A stretch of DNA of 64,000 nt from an uncultured Thermoanaerobaculia bacterium. GTDB lineage: Bacteria > Acidobacteriota > Thermoanaerobaculia > Multivoradales > Multivoraceae. Shown piece after piece: positions 35,083-44,127 of the stretch (position 1 is its first letter; each line of letters opens with the position of its first letter). Made by a program: the position numbers and the translations under genes. The notes under the pieces are model-generated. The model was given only the letters and a program-made list of their open reading frames with translations. It was not told where the DNA came from and ran no database searches. Where the stretch lies: the NCBI GenBank assembly GCA_951812325.1, contig OX638294.1, positions 965,136 to 1,029,135 of the forward strand. Reading direction: 5' to 3'.

Positions 35083-35664
35083 ATGAACGCATCCATCCCC
35101 GCTCCCGCAAGCTCCTGCCACTCTCCGCGTTCCGCCATCGCGCCGGCGTTCACGGCCTGGGTCGTCGGCGCCGGGCTTGCCATCGCCTCGCTCGGCGCGG
35201 CGCCGCTGGCCGCCGCGAACGAGGGGTTCGCCGGCATCTGGCAGCTCGACAACGAACGCAGCGACTCCCTGGCCCCGGGCCGCGCCGGCCGCGAGCTGCC
35301 GAACACGGCCGACCTCGAAGTGGACATCTCCCTGGCCGGGGAAGACGTCGTGATGCACTTCACCATGCGCCGCGACGACCAACAGGCGCCAATCCAGTTC
35401 ACCCAGGAGCTCACCACCGACGGGAAGCCCGTCGTGATACCGGGTATCCAGGGCGGTACGCGCACCGCCCGGGTGAAGTGGCGCAAGGACAAACTCAGCA
35501 TCTCGTACACCAGAAGCACCCCCTTCGGCGACTTCGACATCACGGAGACCTGGCAACTGTCGAAGGACGGAAGCGAACTGCAGGTCACGCTCCACACCCG
35601 CAGTCAGAACCCACGCCCGGACATCCGCAAACTGATCTACGTCCGCGCGACGGCCGTTCAGTAG
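35083..35664 (+). CDS. Secreted beta-rich protein of unknown function
   Basis: This 193-residue protein has a hydrophobic N-terminal stretch (AFTAWVVGAGLAIASLGAAP) probably acting as a signal peptide. The mature part is GFAGIWQLDNERSDSL followed by alternating strands (DVVMHFTMRRDD, LSISYTRSTPFGDFDITETW), resembling small lipocalin-like or beta-barrel domains common in soil and marine bacteria. No active site is recognised. It lies 16 bp after the UDP-xylose synthase gene. Confidence 0.65.
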   Translation: MNASIPAPASSCHSPRSAIAPAFTAWVVGAGLAIASLGAAPLAAANEGFAGIWQLDNERSDSLAPGRAGRELPNTADLEVDISLAGEDVVMHFTMRRDDQQAPIQFTQELTTDGKPVVIPGIQGGTRTARVKWRKDKLSISYTRSTPFGDFDITETWQLSKDGSELQVTLHTRSQNPRPDIRKLIYVRATAVQ

Positions 35665-35695
35665 GACTGCCTGAAACCAGGAGGCAGAGGAATCG

Positions 35696-36742
35696 ATGCG
35701 GACTGCGATCGGCATAGGGAGCGCCTATGCCTCGGGAACGGATTGGCGCGCGCTCACCGGGTACGTCGTCGAAGCGGACCGCCTGGGCGTGGACGATGTG
35801 TGGTCGGCCGAGGCCTGGGGCACGGATGCGGTGACTCCGCTGGCCTACCTCGCCGCGCGCACGGAGCGGATTCGCCTCGGCGCCGGCATCATGCAGATCT
35901 CGGCCAGAGCGCCGTCGATGACCGCGATGACGGCGATGTCCCTGGCCTCGATGTCGAAGGACCGGTTCGTCCTCGGCCTCGGGGTCAGCGGCCCCCAGGT
36001 GGTCGAGGGGCTGCACGGCACGGCCTTCGCGAAGCCCCTGGGCCGCCTCCGGGAGTACGTCGACATCCTGAAGATCGCTCTCTCCGGCGAGAAGATCGCC
36101 TACGACGGCGAGCACTACACCCTGCCGCGGCCGGGCGGCGAGGGCAAGGCGATCCGCATGTCGCAGCCTCCGCGGCCGCAACTGCCGATCTACCTCGCCA
36201 CGCTCGGGCCGAAGTCGCTCGAGTTCACCGGCGAGGCGGCGGACGGCTGGCTGGGCACATCCTTCATCCCGGAACACGGCGACGCCTTCTTTCCCGCACT
36301 GCGCGCCGGCGCCGAGCGTGCGGGTCGCCGTCTTGCCGACATCGACATCCAGGTCGGCGGGGACGTCGAGTTCGGCGACGACCTGGAGCGGATGGCCGCG
36401 CGCCGCAAGCCGGCCATGGCCTTCACCCTGGGCGGGATGGGTTCCGCGCAGACGAACTTCTACAACGACGCCTATCGCCGCGCCGGGTTCGTCGAGGCGG
36501 CCCGGGAGGTGCAGGCGCTGTGGATCGCCCGCAGGCGGGAGGAAGCCGCGGCGCGCGTGCCCGACGAGATGGTGCTCGGCAACAACCTGGTCGGCGACGA
36601 GGCCCGAATCCGCAACCGCATTCGCGCCTACCGGGACGCCGGCGTGACCACGCTTCGCCTGAACCCCGCCGGGAGCACGGCGGCGGAACGGCTCGACACT
36701 CTCGGCCGGGTGGTCGAGCTGATCCGCGAGGAGGCGCCCTGA
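35696..36742 (+). CDS. LLM-class flavin- or F420-dependent oxidoreductase
   Basis: Luciferase-like TIM-barrel protein of 348 residues. Family signatures include VVEADRLGVDDVWSAEAWGT, RTERIRLGAGIMQISARAPS, DRFVLGLGVSGPQVVEGLHG and PIYLATLGPKSLEFTGEAAD. LLM proteins use FMN or F420; the TERIRLGAGI block and overall length fit the F420-type group, but cofactor choice is uncertain. The substrate is unknown. A GGAGG ribosome site lies before the ATG. Confidence 0.88.
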   Translation: MRTAIGIGSAYASGTDWRALTGYVVEADRLGVDDVWSAEAWGTDAVTPLAYLAARTERIRLGAGIMQISARAPSMTAMTAMSLASMSKDRFVLGLGVSGPQVVEGLHGTAFAKPLGRLREYVDILKIALSGEKIAYDGEHYTLPRPGGEGKAIRMSQPPRPQLPIYLATLGPKSLEFTGEAADGWLGTSFIPEHGDAFFPALRAGAERAGRRLADIDIQVGGDVEFGDDLERMAARRKPAMAFTLGGMGSAQTNFYNDAYRRAGFVEAAREVQALWIARRREEAAARVPDEMVLGNNLVGDEARIRNRIRAYRDAGVTTLRLNPAGSTAAERLDTLGRVVELIREEAP

Positions 36743-36794
36743 CCGTTCGGCTGGCGTTCACGGCGTTCACGGCGCTTCGGGGGTCCTCGGCCAC

Positions 36795-37475
36795 GTGAGC
36801 TTTCCGGCCCGGCACGGCCCGGAACTCCAGGCTCGAGTCGTACGGAATCTGGAGCGCTTCAAGCAGCGCGAGCTCGATCCGGAGGCGGCGGCCGCGAGGG
36901 CCGCGGAGGCATCCGGGCGCACCGGCGCAAGTCCCGCCAACGCCCACGCCGCGGTGGCCATCACCCTGCTGCCGGACAAGGGCGGACGCGGGTGCTTCCT
37001 GCTCACCAGGCGTTCGCTCCGCCTGCGCCGTCATCGAGGCCAGTGGGCGCTCCCCGGCGGTCGGATCGATGAGTACGAGACGCCCGAGCGGGCGGCCCTG
37101 CGCGAACTCCACGAAGAGGTCGGGCTGGACCTCGAACCGTCCGCCGTCCTGGGCCGGCTCGACGACTTCGCCACCCGCTCCGGCTTCGTCATCACGCCGG
37201 TCGTGTTCTGGTGCCACGACTACCGCGAACTGCAGCCCAACCCGGACGAGGTCTACCGCGCCTACCGCATTCCGCTGATCGACCTCGACCGGCCCGACGT
37301 GCCGGTCCTGCGGGAGATTCCCGAGAGCGAGAACCCCGTGCTCTCGATGCCGATTCGCGGCGGCCTCGTCCATGCTCCCACGGCGGCGATCGTCTACCAG
37401 ATGCTCGAGGTCGCCCTGCGCGGCAACGACGTCCGGGTCGCCCACTACGAGCAGCCCGTGTTCGCCTGGCGATGA
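36795..37475 (+). CDS. NUDIX hydrolase, CoA-pyrophosphatase-like
   Basis: This 226-residue protein has a perfect NUDIX box, GGRIDEYETPERAALRELHEEVGL (G-x5-E-x7-RE-L-x-EE-x-G-L), at about residues 92-115, shown here only to locate the motif's key residues. The preceding RRHRGQWALPGG and the LRRH segment resemble CoA diphosphatases. It probably clears CoA or nucleotide pyrophosphates. The start is GTG 36795. The next 180 bp hold a stem-loop and no gene. Confidence 0.85.
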   Translation: MSFPARHGPELQARVVRNLERFKQRELDPEAAAARAAEASGRTGASPANAHAAVAITLLPDKGGRGCFLLTRRSLRLRRHRGQWALPGGRIDEYETPERAALRELHEEVGLDLEPSAVLGRLDDFATRSGFVITPVVFWCHDYRELQPNPDEVYRAYRIPLIDLDRPDVPVLREIPESENPVLSMPIRGGLVHAPTAAIVYQMLEVALRGNDVRVAHYEQPVFAWR

Positions 37476-37528
37476 CTGCCGGTCGCCCCCGCGACCGCCC
37501 CCAACGACCCGGGAAGACGCCTGCCTCC

Positions 37529-37580
37529 GGTTCCCGAACTCGATCAGCACGGCGCCGCGATCCGGGCCGAGTTCGGGACC
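37529..37580 (+). terminator. Long stem-loop after the NUDIX gene
   Basis: GGTTCCCGAACTCG (37529-37542) pairs with CGAGTTCGGGACC (37568-37580): an 11-bp perfect stem extended by three more bases across a one-base bulge, with a 25-base loop. There is no T-run, so Rho-independent termination is not proven. A leader structure for ctaA, which starts 76 bp downstream, is an alternative. Confidence 0.3.
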
Positions 37581-37655
37581 GCGTAGACCCGCCATGCGCC
37601 ATCGCGGTCCACGGACTGGCGGTTGCCATGGCGTCGAATGTAGAGTGCGCAGGTC

Positions 37656-38633
37656 GTGCGCTGGCTGCACCACTACCTCCGGCTGCTGGCCGCGGCGTCC
37701 CTGCTGCTCATCGCGGCGGGCGGCCTGGTCACCAGCACGGACTCGGGGCTGGCCGTCCCCGACTGGCCGAACACGTACGGCTACTTCATGTTCTCCTTCC
37801 CGTTCTCGAAGATGGTGGGGGGCATTCTCTACGAGCACGGTCACCGGCTGATCGCCAGCGTGGTCGGTCTGCTCACGATCGGCCTGGCCGTCTGGGCCGC
37901 GCGCATCGAGAGCCGCGCCTGGGTGCGCCGCCTGGCCTGGGGCGCGCTGGCCGCTGTCGTGACCCAGGGTCTGCTTGGCGGCATCACGGTGATCTACCTG
38001 CTGCCCAAACCGATCTCGATCAGCCATGCGGGGCTGGCTCAGCTCTTCTTCGCCCTGGTCGTCAGCCTGGGGGTGTTCACGTCGCCGGGTTGGCGATCCC
38101 GCTACGGGAGAAAGGGGCCCCCGGACGATCCGGTTCTGGGGCGTCTCGCGGTGATCGTCCCGGCCTGCGTCTACGGCCAGATCCTGCTCGGCGCGACGAT
38201 GCGCCACAACGACGCGGGACTGGCGATTCCGGACTTTCCCCTTGCCTTCGGGCGACTCCTGCCGCCCGAGTGGAGTCTCGGCATCGGTCTCCATTTCGCG
38301 CATCGGCTGGGTGCGGCAGCCGTGACTGCCGCAGCTGTCGCACTGATCGTCCGCGTGCTCTCCCGGCACCGCGACCGGCCTGAACTCGTCCGCCCCGCGG
38401 TGCTTCTGGGAGCTGTCCTCCTGACTCAGATCGGTTTGGGCGCATGGACCGTGTGGAGCGGTCTGCAGCCACATGTCAACACCGCGCATGTGGCCACCGG
38501 CGCTCTGTTGTGGGTCGTTTCCGTGACCTTGGCGCTGCGCGCCCATCGCGCCTGGTTCGGCGACGAGGAGTCCATTCGAGCGGCCCGCTTCGCCGCCCGC
38601 GCGACCCGCGCACCCGAACAGGCGCCGGCATGA
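37656..38633 (+). CDS. ctaA: Heme A synthase (COX15/CtaA family)
   Basis: Polytopic inner-membrane enzyme of 325 residues with about eight hydrophobic segments, oxidising heme O to heme A for cytochrome aa3 oxidase. Conserved elements are GGLVTSTDSGLAVPDWP, the heme-ligand histidines in YEHGHRLIAS, ISHAGLAQLFFAL, HFAHRLGAAAV and HVNTAHVATGAL, and the repeated NDAGLAIPDFPLAFG in the second half. It starts with GTG. Its stop overlaps the ATG of a 25-codon leader ORF that leads into ctaB. Confidence 0.92.
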   Translation: MRWLHHYLRLLAAASLLLIAAGGLVTSTDSGLAVPDWPNTYGYFMFSFPFSKMVGGILYEHGHRLIASVVGLLTIGLAVWAARIESRAWVRRLAWGALAAVVTQGLLGGITVIYLLPKPISISHAGLAQLFFALVVSLGVFTSPGWRSRYGRKGPPDDPVLGRLAVIVPACVYGQILLGATMRHNDAGLAIPDFPLAFGRLLPPEWSLGIGLHFAHRLGAAAVTAAAVALIVRVLSRHRDRPELVRPAVLLGAVLLTQIGLGAWTVWSGLQPHVNTAHVATGALLWVVSVTLALRAHRAWFGDEESIRAARFAARATRAPEQAPA

Positions 38634-38735
38634 CGACCATGACCACGGCTCAGGTCAGCCCTTCCTGGTCGCCGCGTACATCGCGCCGCCCGCGGCGTGC
38701 GGCATGACGACCGTGGCCGCAGATCAGGTCAGCCC
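38627..38735 (+). repeat. Duplicated ctaB start region, 74-bp period, forming a coupled leader ORF
   Basis: Two 35-bp copies (38627-38661 and 38701-38735) match at 30 of 35 positions. Copy 1 has its own ATG at 38630, overlapping the ctaA stop, and encodes MTTMTTAQVSP; copy 2 is the real ctaB start, MTTVAADQVSP. The leader frame runs 25 codons and stops at 38705-38707, overlapping the ctaB ATG (ATGA). The ancestral start was probably the first copy. Confidence 0.75.
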
Positions 38736-39591
38736 CCTCCGCGCTTCCCACCTGCTGGCGCTCGCCAAGCCCAGGCTCAATACGCTGGCCGTCGCCACGG
38801 TCGGCATCGGCTACTACCTCGGGGCGCCGCAACTCGACCTTGCCGTGCTGCTCTGCGTCCTCGCCGGCTCAGCACTTGTCGCCGGCGGCGGCGCCGCCTT
38901 CAACCAGGTCGCGGAACGCGATCTGGACGCGCTGATGGTGCGTACCCGGTCCCGTCCACTGCCGCTCGGCGGCATCACGCCGGCGGGAGGCCTGATCTTC
39001 GCCACGATCCTGAGCGTGACGGGTCTGGCCCTGCTCGCGTTCGGAGTCAACCTGCTCGCAACGTGTGTCGCCCTGGTGACCCTGGTCAGCTATGCCTGGA
39101 TCTACACGCCGATGAAGCGTCACACGACCTGGGCGGTCATCGTCGGCGCCGTACCTGGCGGCCTGCCGCCCGTCATCGGATGGGCCGCCGCCCGCGGCGC
39201 ACTGACCGTGGAAGCCTGGCTGCTGTTCGCCATCGTCTTCGCCTGGCAGCTGCCCCACTTCCATTCCCTCGCCTGGCTCTACCGCGACGACTACGCCCGC
39301 GCCGGCTTCAAGGTCCTGTCGACAACCGACCCGGACGGACGCCGCACCGCGGTGCACTCCCTCCTCTGGGCCCTGGTACTCGTCGGCGTGTGCCTGCTCG
39401 CCGCGGTCGTCGGCCTGACCCCGCTTGCCTTCGCAGTCGCTGCCGCCAGCTTCAGCGCGGCCTTCGTTGTCCTCGCGGTTCTCTTCGCGAGGGAGCGGAG
39501 CGACGCCCGCGCCCGAACGCTCTTTCTGGGTTCCCTGATCGTGCTGCCATTGATCTGGGCTGCCCTGGTCGCAGGCCACGCCAATCTCTGA
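38704..39591 (+). CDS. ctaB: Heme O synthase (protoheme IX farnesyltransferase)
   Basis: UbiA-superfamily prenyltransferase of 295 residues with multiple membrane segments that adds a farnesyl group to heme B. The aspartate-rich motif is AAFNQVAERDLDALMVRTRSRPLP; the second conserved region is YTPMKRHTTWAVIVGAVPGG followed by PVIGWAA and AWQLPHFHSLAWLYRDDY. It sits after ctaA, so heme A synthesis is coordinated. No cytochrome oxidase structural genes lie in the window. Confidence 0.93.
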   Translation: MTTVAADQVSPLRASHLLALAKPRLNTLAVATVGIGYYLGAPQLDLAVLLCVLAGSALVAGGGAAFNQVAERDLDALMVRTRSRPLPLGGITPAGGLIFATILSVTGLALLAFGVNLLATCVALVTLVSYAWIYTPMKRHTTWAVIVGAVPGGLPPVIGWAAARGALTVEAWLLFAIVFAWQLPHFHSLAWLYRDDYARAGFKVLSTTDPDGRRTAVHSLLWALVLVGVCLLAAVVGLTPLAFAVAAASFSAAFVVLAVLFARERSDARARTLFLGSLIVLPLIWAALVAGHANL

Positions 39592-39678
39592 AACCGCACT
39601 CCTGGCGTCCACGCGGCGCCGCCTACGTGTTCCCGGCGTGCTCGGCCTCATTCTCGGCGCCGACGTCCAGCCCGGTCG

Positions 39679-39837
39679 GGTCGGGAGGGGTCGGCGCCCA
39701 GGCGCCTCTGAACGAGCGACGCCCGACGCCCTCACGGCAATCGACGCCCAACCGGAGCGAGTGAAGCGGAGTCAGCGCACACCCCTTCCATCTCCTCCCA
39801 AGCGCGAACGTCACCTGGGAGCCGACCCCTCCTGACC
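39679..39837. repeat. Inverted repeat pair enclosing 111 bp
   Basis: The left arm 39679-39702 (GGTCGGGAGGGGTCGGCGCC...) and the right arm 39814-39837 match as reverse complements at 22 of 24 positions. Together with the interior they form a 159-bp unit in the 289-bp gap between ctaB and the convergent CoA-transferase. It could be a small non-autonomous mobile element or a structured transcript end. No coding frame is convincing. Confidence 0.5.
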
Positions 39838-39880
39838 CAGGACGGGCGGGTGCAGCCGACGCCCGCTCCGACGCCGTCGG

Positions 39881-41065
39881 CTAGCCGACGATCTTCTCGC
39901 GGCGGAGCGCGTCGACCTCCGCGGCGCTCATCCCGAGACCGCCCAAGAGGTCGTCGGCGCCCTCGCCGAGGACCGGCGATGCCGCCGCCGGCTCCGGCGG
40001 CGTGCCGGAGAACTTCGCCGCCGCGCGCGGCAGCCGCATGCGGCCGACCTGGGGATGGTCGAGTTCCCGCAGCAGTTCGTTGCGGACCACCTGCGGATCG
40101 GTCAGGACCTCGTTGCGGGTCAGGATGGGGGCGCAGGGGACATCCTCCGCCTCCAGGGCCGCGAGCCACTCCGCGGAGGTCCGCTGGCGCAACACGTCGC
40201 CCACCATGCCGAGACGCTGGTCGGCATTCGAGATCCTGCGGGCCGCCGTGTTGTAGCGCTCGTCCTCCAGCCATTCCAGGTGGCCGGTGGCGCGCGCCAT
40301 GCCCTCCCACTCCGCATCCGAAATCGTCGAGGCCGTGATGTAGCCGTCCGCGGTGCGGTAGATCAGATCGCTGGTCGATCCGGGTCGGCCGTGGGCCACC
40401 TCGCCGCCGACGAGGATCTGGCGCACGAAGCCCTCCGGCCAGATGAAGGAGATCGTGGCGTCCAGCATCGCGATCTCGAGGTGCTGACCCTCGCCGGTCC
40501 GCTCGCGCGCCAGCAGCGCGGCCGTGATCGCCTGGGCGGCGGTCAGCCCGGTGACCTTGTCGGGGATGATCGTGCGCACCATCTTCGGCTCGCCCGTCAC
40601 CCGGTCGGCCTGGATGTCGGCGAAGCCGGACAGCGCCTGGATGATCGGGTCATAGACGCGCTTCTGGGCGTACGGCCCTTCCTGCCCGAAGCCGCTGATC
40701 GACACGTGCACCAGGCGCGGGTTGCGCTCGCGCAGCCGCTCCGCGCCGAGCCCCAGGCGGTCCACGACTCCGGGGCGGAAGTTCTGGATGAAGACGTCGG
40801 CGGTTTCCACCAGGTCGTGGAGGATCTTGATGCCTCGTTCATGCTTCAGGTCGAGCACGAGTGACCTCTTGCCCCGGTTGATCGTCGCAAAGGAGGCCGT
40901 GACGCCCCCGCGCTGCGGTCCGAGCCGCCGCATCAGGTCGCCGTGGGGCGGCGCCTCCACCTTGATCACCTCGGCGCCCTGATCCGCCAGCAGCATGGCG
41001 GCGATGGGCGCCGACACCATCGTCGCCAGTTCAATCACGCGAAAGCCGTCAAGCGGGCCGCCCAT
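39881..41065 (-). CDS. CaiB/BaiF (class III) CoA-transferase
   Basis: This 394-residue enzyme starts MGGPLDGFRVIELATMVSAP, then LLADQGAEVIKVEAPPHGD and NRGKRSLVLDLKHERG, classic class III CoA-transferase sequence. The catalytic Asp lies in YDPIIQALSGFADIQ. It moves CoA between carboxylic acids; the substrate is unknown. ATG 41065 is chosen because an upstream extension would be only basic, low-complexity sequence. It joins the many acyl-CoA genes in the window. Confidence 0.9.
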   Translation of the reverse strand: MGGPLDGFRVIELATMVSAPIAAMLLADQGAEVIKVEAPPHGDLMRRLGPQRGGVTASFATINRGKRSLVLDLKHERGIKILHDLVETADVFIQNFRPGVVDRLGLGAERLRERNPRLVHVSISGFGQEGPYAQKRVYDPIIQALSGFADIQADRVTGEPKMVRTIIPDKVTGLTAAQAITAALLARERTGEGQHLEIAMLDATISFIWPEGFVRQILVGGEVAHGRPGSTSDLIYRTADGYITASTISDAEWEGMARATGHLEWLEDERYNTAARRISNADQRLGMVGDVLRQRTSAEWLAALEAEDVPCAPILTRNEVLTDPQVVRNELLRELDHPQVGRMRLPRAAAKFSGTPPEPAAASPVLGEGADDLLGGLGMSAAEVDALRREKIVG

Positions 41066-41137
41066 CGCGGAGCAGGGTACCAGCCATCGCCGGTACCGGC
41101 CGGCGGCAGAACCACTCGCGAGATCTCCGTCAAGGCC

Positions 41138-41237
41138 GGGCCGGCCGGCGGACCGGCGCCGACGGCGGCCCACGAGACGCTGTTGGAGTCCGGGTCGGCA
41201 GGCTACTGCCGGGCCGGCCGGCGGACCGGCGCCGACG
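41138..41237. repeat. 27-bp direct-repeat dimer, 73-bp period
   Basis: GGGCCGGCCGGCGGACCGGC... occurs at 41138-41164 and 41211-41237 with 46 bp between. The right copy encodes part of the C-terminus of the gene ending at 41203; the left copy lies just downstream, so the end of that gene has effectively been copied. Confidence 0.75.
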
Positions 41238-43071
41238 CTTCCGGCCGCAAGGACTCCATGTCCGGTTCCGGCACCCGCAGGGTCACCGTCAGGGGAGTGG
41301 ACGAACTGATGACCGCCTCGACGGAGACGGTCGCCCAGGGGACGCCGAAACCCTTCGGATGGGCGGAGATCCGGATCCAGCCAACCGGCACGCCCCGAGC
41401 CGAGAATCTGCCGTGGTCGCCAGCCCGGATCTGATGGACGACCCTCTCGTCCGCCGTCTCGAACCGAACCACCGCGCCGGCCGCCGGTGCGCCCGTCCCT
41501 GCGAACACGACGCGTCCATCGACCACGGTGTCGGCGAGTTCCAGAGTCAGGGGTTCGTTCACGGGCACATCGACGTCGTGGAACGACTGCACCACATCAT
41601 GTGCCGGCGACGCCACGTCGACCCGCCAGTCCTCCCGCTCGGGCAGGGCGCCGCGGAACCACCCATCCTCATCCATCCTGAAGGTCAACTCCGGCGACGC
41701 GCCGCGCCCGCCGAAGAACACGTAGCCCTCAAGCGGCGCCCCGGCCAGCGTCACCCGACCAACGACGGGTACCAACTCCAGCCGGACCTCGGCGGATCGA
41801 TCATCCACGACTTCAAGGTAGTCCACCCCGCCGAACCGCCCACCGGCCGCATCCAGGATCTCCACCGAGAACGCGCCGTCGCCGGGAACATGGAACCGGG
41901 CATGGCCGCCCTCGACTACTGCGGTCTGCTGCGGGTACTCCCTCCCCGAATCGCGGTACGGGAAGTCAGGCGAATCGTGCTCCCTGACTTGCCTGAGGCG
42001 GGCGATCCAATGGCTGCCGTAGGGTGGATCGTCCGGTTCCACGAAGAGATCCAGAAGGTGACCCGCGGCCAACCGTACGCGCTTGCGCGGGAACGTCTCG
42101 GCGTCTTCCAGCAGTTCGTACGGCCCGGAGCGAGCCGCAACCCGGCCAGCGCAATCCACCTGAATCCAGTGCCTGCCGGCATCCAGGCCCGCCGCCTGGT
42201 AGAAGCCGTTCCCGGCCACCGCGACGGTCCTGAGGATCGACTCGAGATCCGTCGTCCACAGAGCCGGATCGTCCGTCGCGACGTGAACGACGCAGTGGTC
42301 GACGAACCGCCGGAAGCCGGGGCCCGGCGCAACGAAGCCGGCAAGGCTCGCTCCCGGAACGAGTTCCTGGTCGCCCAGCTGGAGCGCCCGCCTGCCGTGC
42401 AGGGACGTGTTCCACCGGTAGTCGGGAGAGTGTCCCGGCCGCCAGAACACGAGGTGAACCAGCGCCGCCGGCAACTCGCACGACCAGCGGCCATCGTCGG
42501 CCACCGGGCAGCGGACCTCGACTCGATGGACGTGGAACCGCGGATCCGTGTTCTCGGGATCCACGTCGCCGAGCACGATCCGTAGCGCTCCGCCCGGGCG
42601 GGAGGGGCCGACCACACGGCCGCTGGCGGTCGCCGCGGGGTAGGACGGAATCTCGAACACCGGCACGACCTCGGGCTCGACCTCCGTCGCGCCCTGGACC
42701 GAGGCGATCACGTCGCTTGTCGCCGCACCGGGATCGACGAGAGTTTCGCGGCCCCAGAAGCCGCTCCCCGGCGCCGGACGCACCAGCCACGGACCCGGTT
42801 CGAACAGGTAGATCTCGTAGTATTGATCGCTGGTCACGGGCAGTTCCTGCCCGACCCCCTCCGCGTTCGTTGCCAGCAGCGTCAGCTCGACAGCAGTCTG
42901 GCGGTAGACGACCGCCTGGAGAACGACGTACGCGAGCCCCTCCGCGAGGCCCTCCGCGAGGCCCGGCCCGGTCGGCGACGGCTCCTGGGCGCTCGCCACC
43001 GAGGCACTGAAGAGACCGCAGGCGACGCAGGCGACGCGGAGCGCCGCAACCTGCCGACGCTGCCGCGTCAT
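41203..43071 (-). CDS. Large secreted protein with carboxypeptidase-regulatory-like domains
   Basis: This 622-residue product from ATG 43071 has a signal peptide (RVACVACGLFSASVASA, cleaved near AQEP). The body is beta-rich. The C-terminal half contains VVGRVTLAGAPLEGYVFFGG and VVDGRVVFAGTGAPAAGAVV, typical of CarboxypepD_reg-like/Ig-type repeats that decorate surface proteins. The C-terminus (PEASAPVRRPARQ) falls inside a duplicated repeat. No enzyme motif is seen; a surface or periplasmic binding role is likely. Confidence 0.75.
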   Translation of the reverse strand: MTRQRRQVAALRVACVACGLFSASVASAQEPSPTGPGLAEGLAEGLAYVVLQAVVYRQTAVELTLLATNAEGVGQELPVTSDQYYEIYLFEPGPWLVRPAPGSGFWGRETLVDPGAATSDVIASVQGATEVEPEVVPVFEIPSYPAATASGRVVGPSRPGGALRIVLGDVDPENTDPRFHVHRVEVRCPVADDGRWSCELPAALVHLVFWRPGHSPDYRWNTSLHGRRALQLGDQELVPGASLAGFVAPGPGFRRFVDHCVVHVATDDPALWTTDLESILRTVAVAGNGFYQAAGLDAGRHWIQVDCAGRVAARSGPYELLEDAETFPRKRVRLAAGHLLDLFVEPDDPPYGSHWIARLRQVREHDSPDFPYRDSGREYPQQTAVVEGGHARFHVPGDGAFSVEILDAAGGRFGGVDYLEVVDDRSAEVRLELVPVVGRVTLAGAPLEGYVFFGGRGASPELTFRMDEDGWFRGALPEREDWRVDVASPAHDVVQSFHDVDVPVNEPLTLELADTVVDGRVVFAGTGAPAAGAVVRFETADERVVHQIRAGDHGRFSARGVPVGWIRISAHPKGFGVPWATVSVEAVISSSTPLTVTLRVPEPDMESLRPEASAPVRRPARQ

Positions 43072-43279
43072 CGCACTCTCGCTCCTCCATCGAAACCACG
43101 AGCCGGGGTTGGTCCGAATCGTCTCGGAGCGCGCCCGTTCACGGATCGCTTCGCCACGCCGCACAGACGGGCCCTGGAGCCTGCGCCGCCGAATGCTGCG
43201 CGGCAAGTGGCGCGGCTCAAGCTCACAGAAGGTGAGGGGCTGGGGCCAGACATGGAACCTGCGACCGCTTTGGAGGCGC

Positions 43280-44026
43280 CTACGGGAGTGTCATCACCAG
43301 GGGCTTCCTGCGCGTGACGACGATCGTGTGCTCGAACTGCACCGTCGTCGTACCGGGGTCGTTCAGCAGGGTCCAGCCGTCCTTCGCCGTCAGCGCCTGC
43401 TCGCGGCCGTTGGTCAGGAACGGCTCGATGGTCAGCACGAGCCCATCGTGCAGAAAGCGGTCGTCCCTCGGATCGTCGAAGCCGGGTACGAACTTCGGCT
43501 CCTCGTGCAGGGAGCGGCCGATGCCGTGCGATCCCAGGTTGCGGATCAGGCCGAAGCCGGCCCTGGCCGCCGTGGCCTCGATCGCCCGGCCGATGTTGCG
43601 CAACCGGCCGCCGTGGCGGGTCTGCTGCATCGCCGCCCGCAGTGCACGGCGCGTGGCCGAGATCATGCGCCGCCGCTCGTCGCTCACCGGCGGCACCGGA
43701 AAGGCCGCACCCGTGTCGCTGAAGTACCCGTCGAGTTCGAGGGACACGTCGACGTGCACGAGATCACCCGCCTCGATCCGCCGCGCGCCGGCGATGCCGT
43801 GGGCGACCTCCTCGTTGACGCTGATGCAGGTGGCAGCCGGGAAGTCGTAACAGAACTCGGGCGCCGAACGCGCGCCGCGGGCATCCATGTACTCCCGGCC
43901 GATCGAGTCCAGCTCGGCGGTCGTCATGCCGGGCCGGATAGCCTCGCCCATCCGCGCCAGGCACCGGGCCGCCACCCGACCTGCCCGGCGCAGCCCCTCC
44001 AGATCCTCGCGCCCGCCGATCGTCAT
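43280..44026 (-). CDS. map: Methionine aminopeptidase, type I
   Basis: This 248-residue metallopeptidase removes initiator Met. All five metal ligands can be seen: two Asp in VHVDVSLELDGYFSDTGAAF, His in GSHGIGRSLHEEP, Glu in LTIEPFLT and Glu in QFEHTIVVT. The N-terminus lacks the SEC-C/zinc extension of longer forms. It lies divergent from the BREX-like operon (101-bp gap), so it marks the chromosome-side boundary of that island. Confidence 0.93.
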   Translation of the reverse strand: MTIGGREDLEGLRRAGRVAARCLARMGEAIRPGMTTAELDSIGREYMDARGARSAPEFCYDFPAATCISVNEEVAHGIAGARRIEAGDLVHVDVSLELDGYFSDTGAAFPVPPVSDERRRMISATRRALRAAMQQTRHGGRLRNIGRAIEATAARAGFGLIRNLGSHGIGRSLHEEPKFVPGFDDPRDDRFLHDGLVLTIEPFLTNGREQALTAKDGWTLLNDPGTTTVQFEHTIVVTRRKPLVMTLP

Positions 44027-44127
44027 CGTCGATCAGGCTACCGCATCCCCCGGCGCTCCGAGGCGTGTAGAGTTCCCGGATGATCGTCGTCACCGCCGAG
44101 AATGCCCGGTAGCCGGCGGCGCCCTCG

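Noticed and set aside
43109..44083. 324-residue plus-strand frame upstream of brxF
   Set aside because: Antisense to methionine aminopeptidase, whose five metal ligands are all present.
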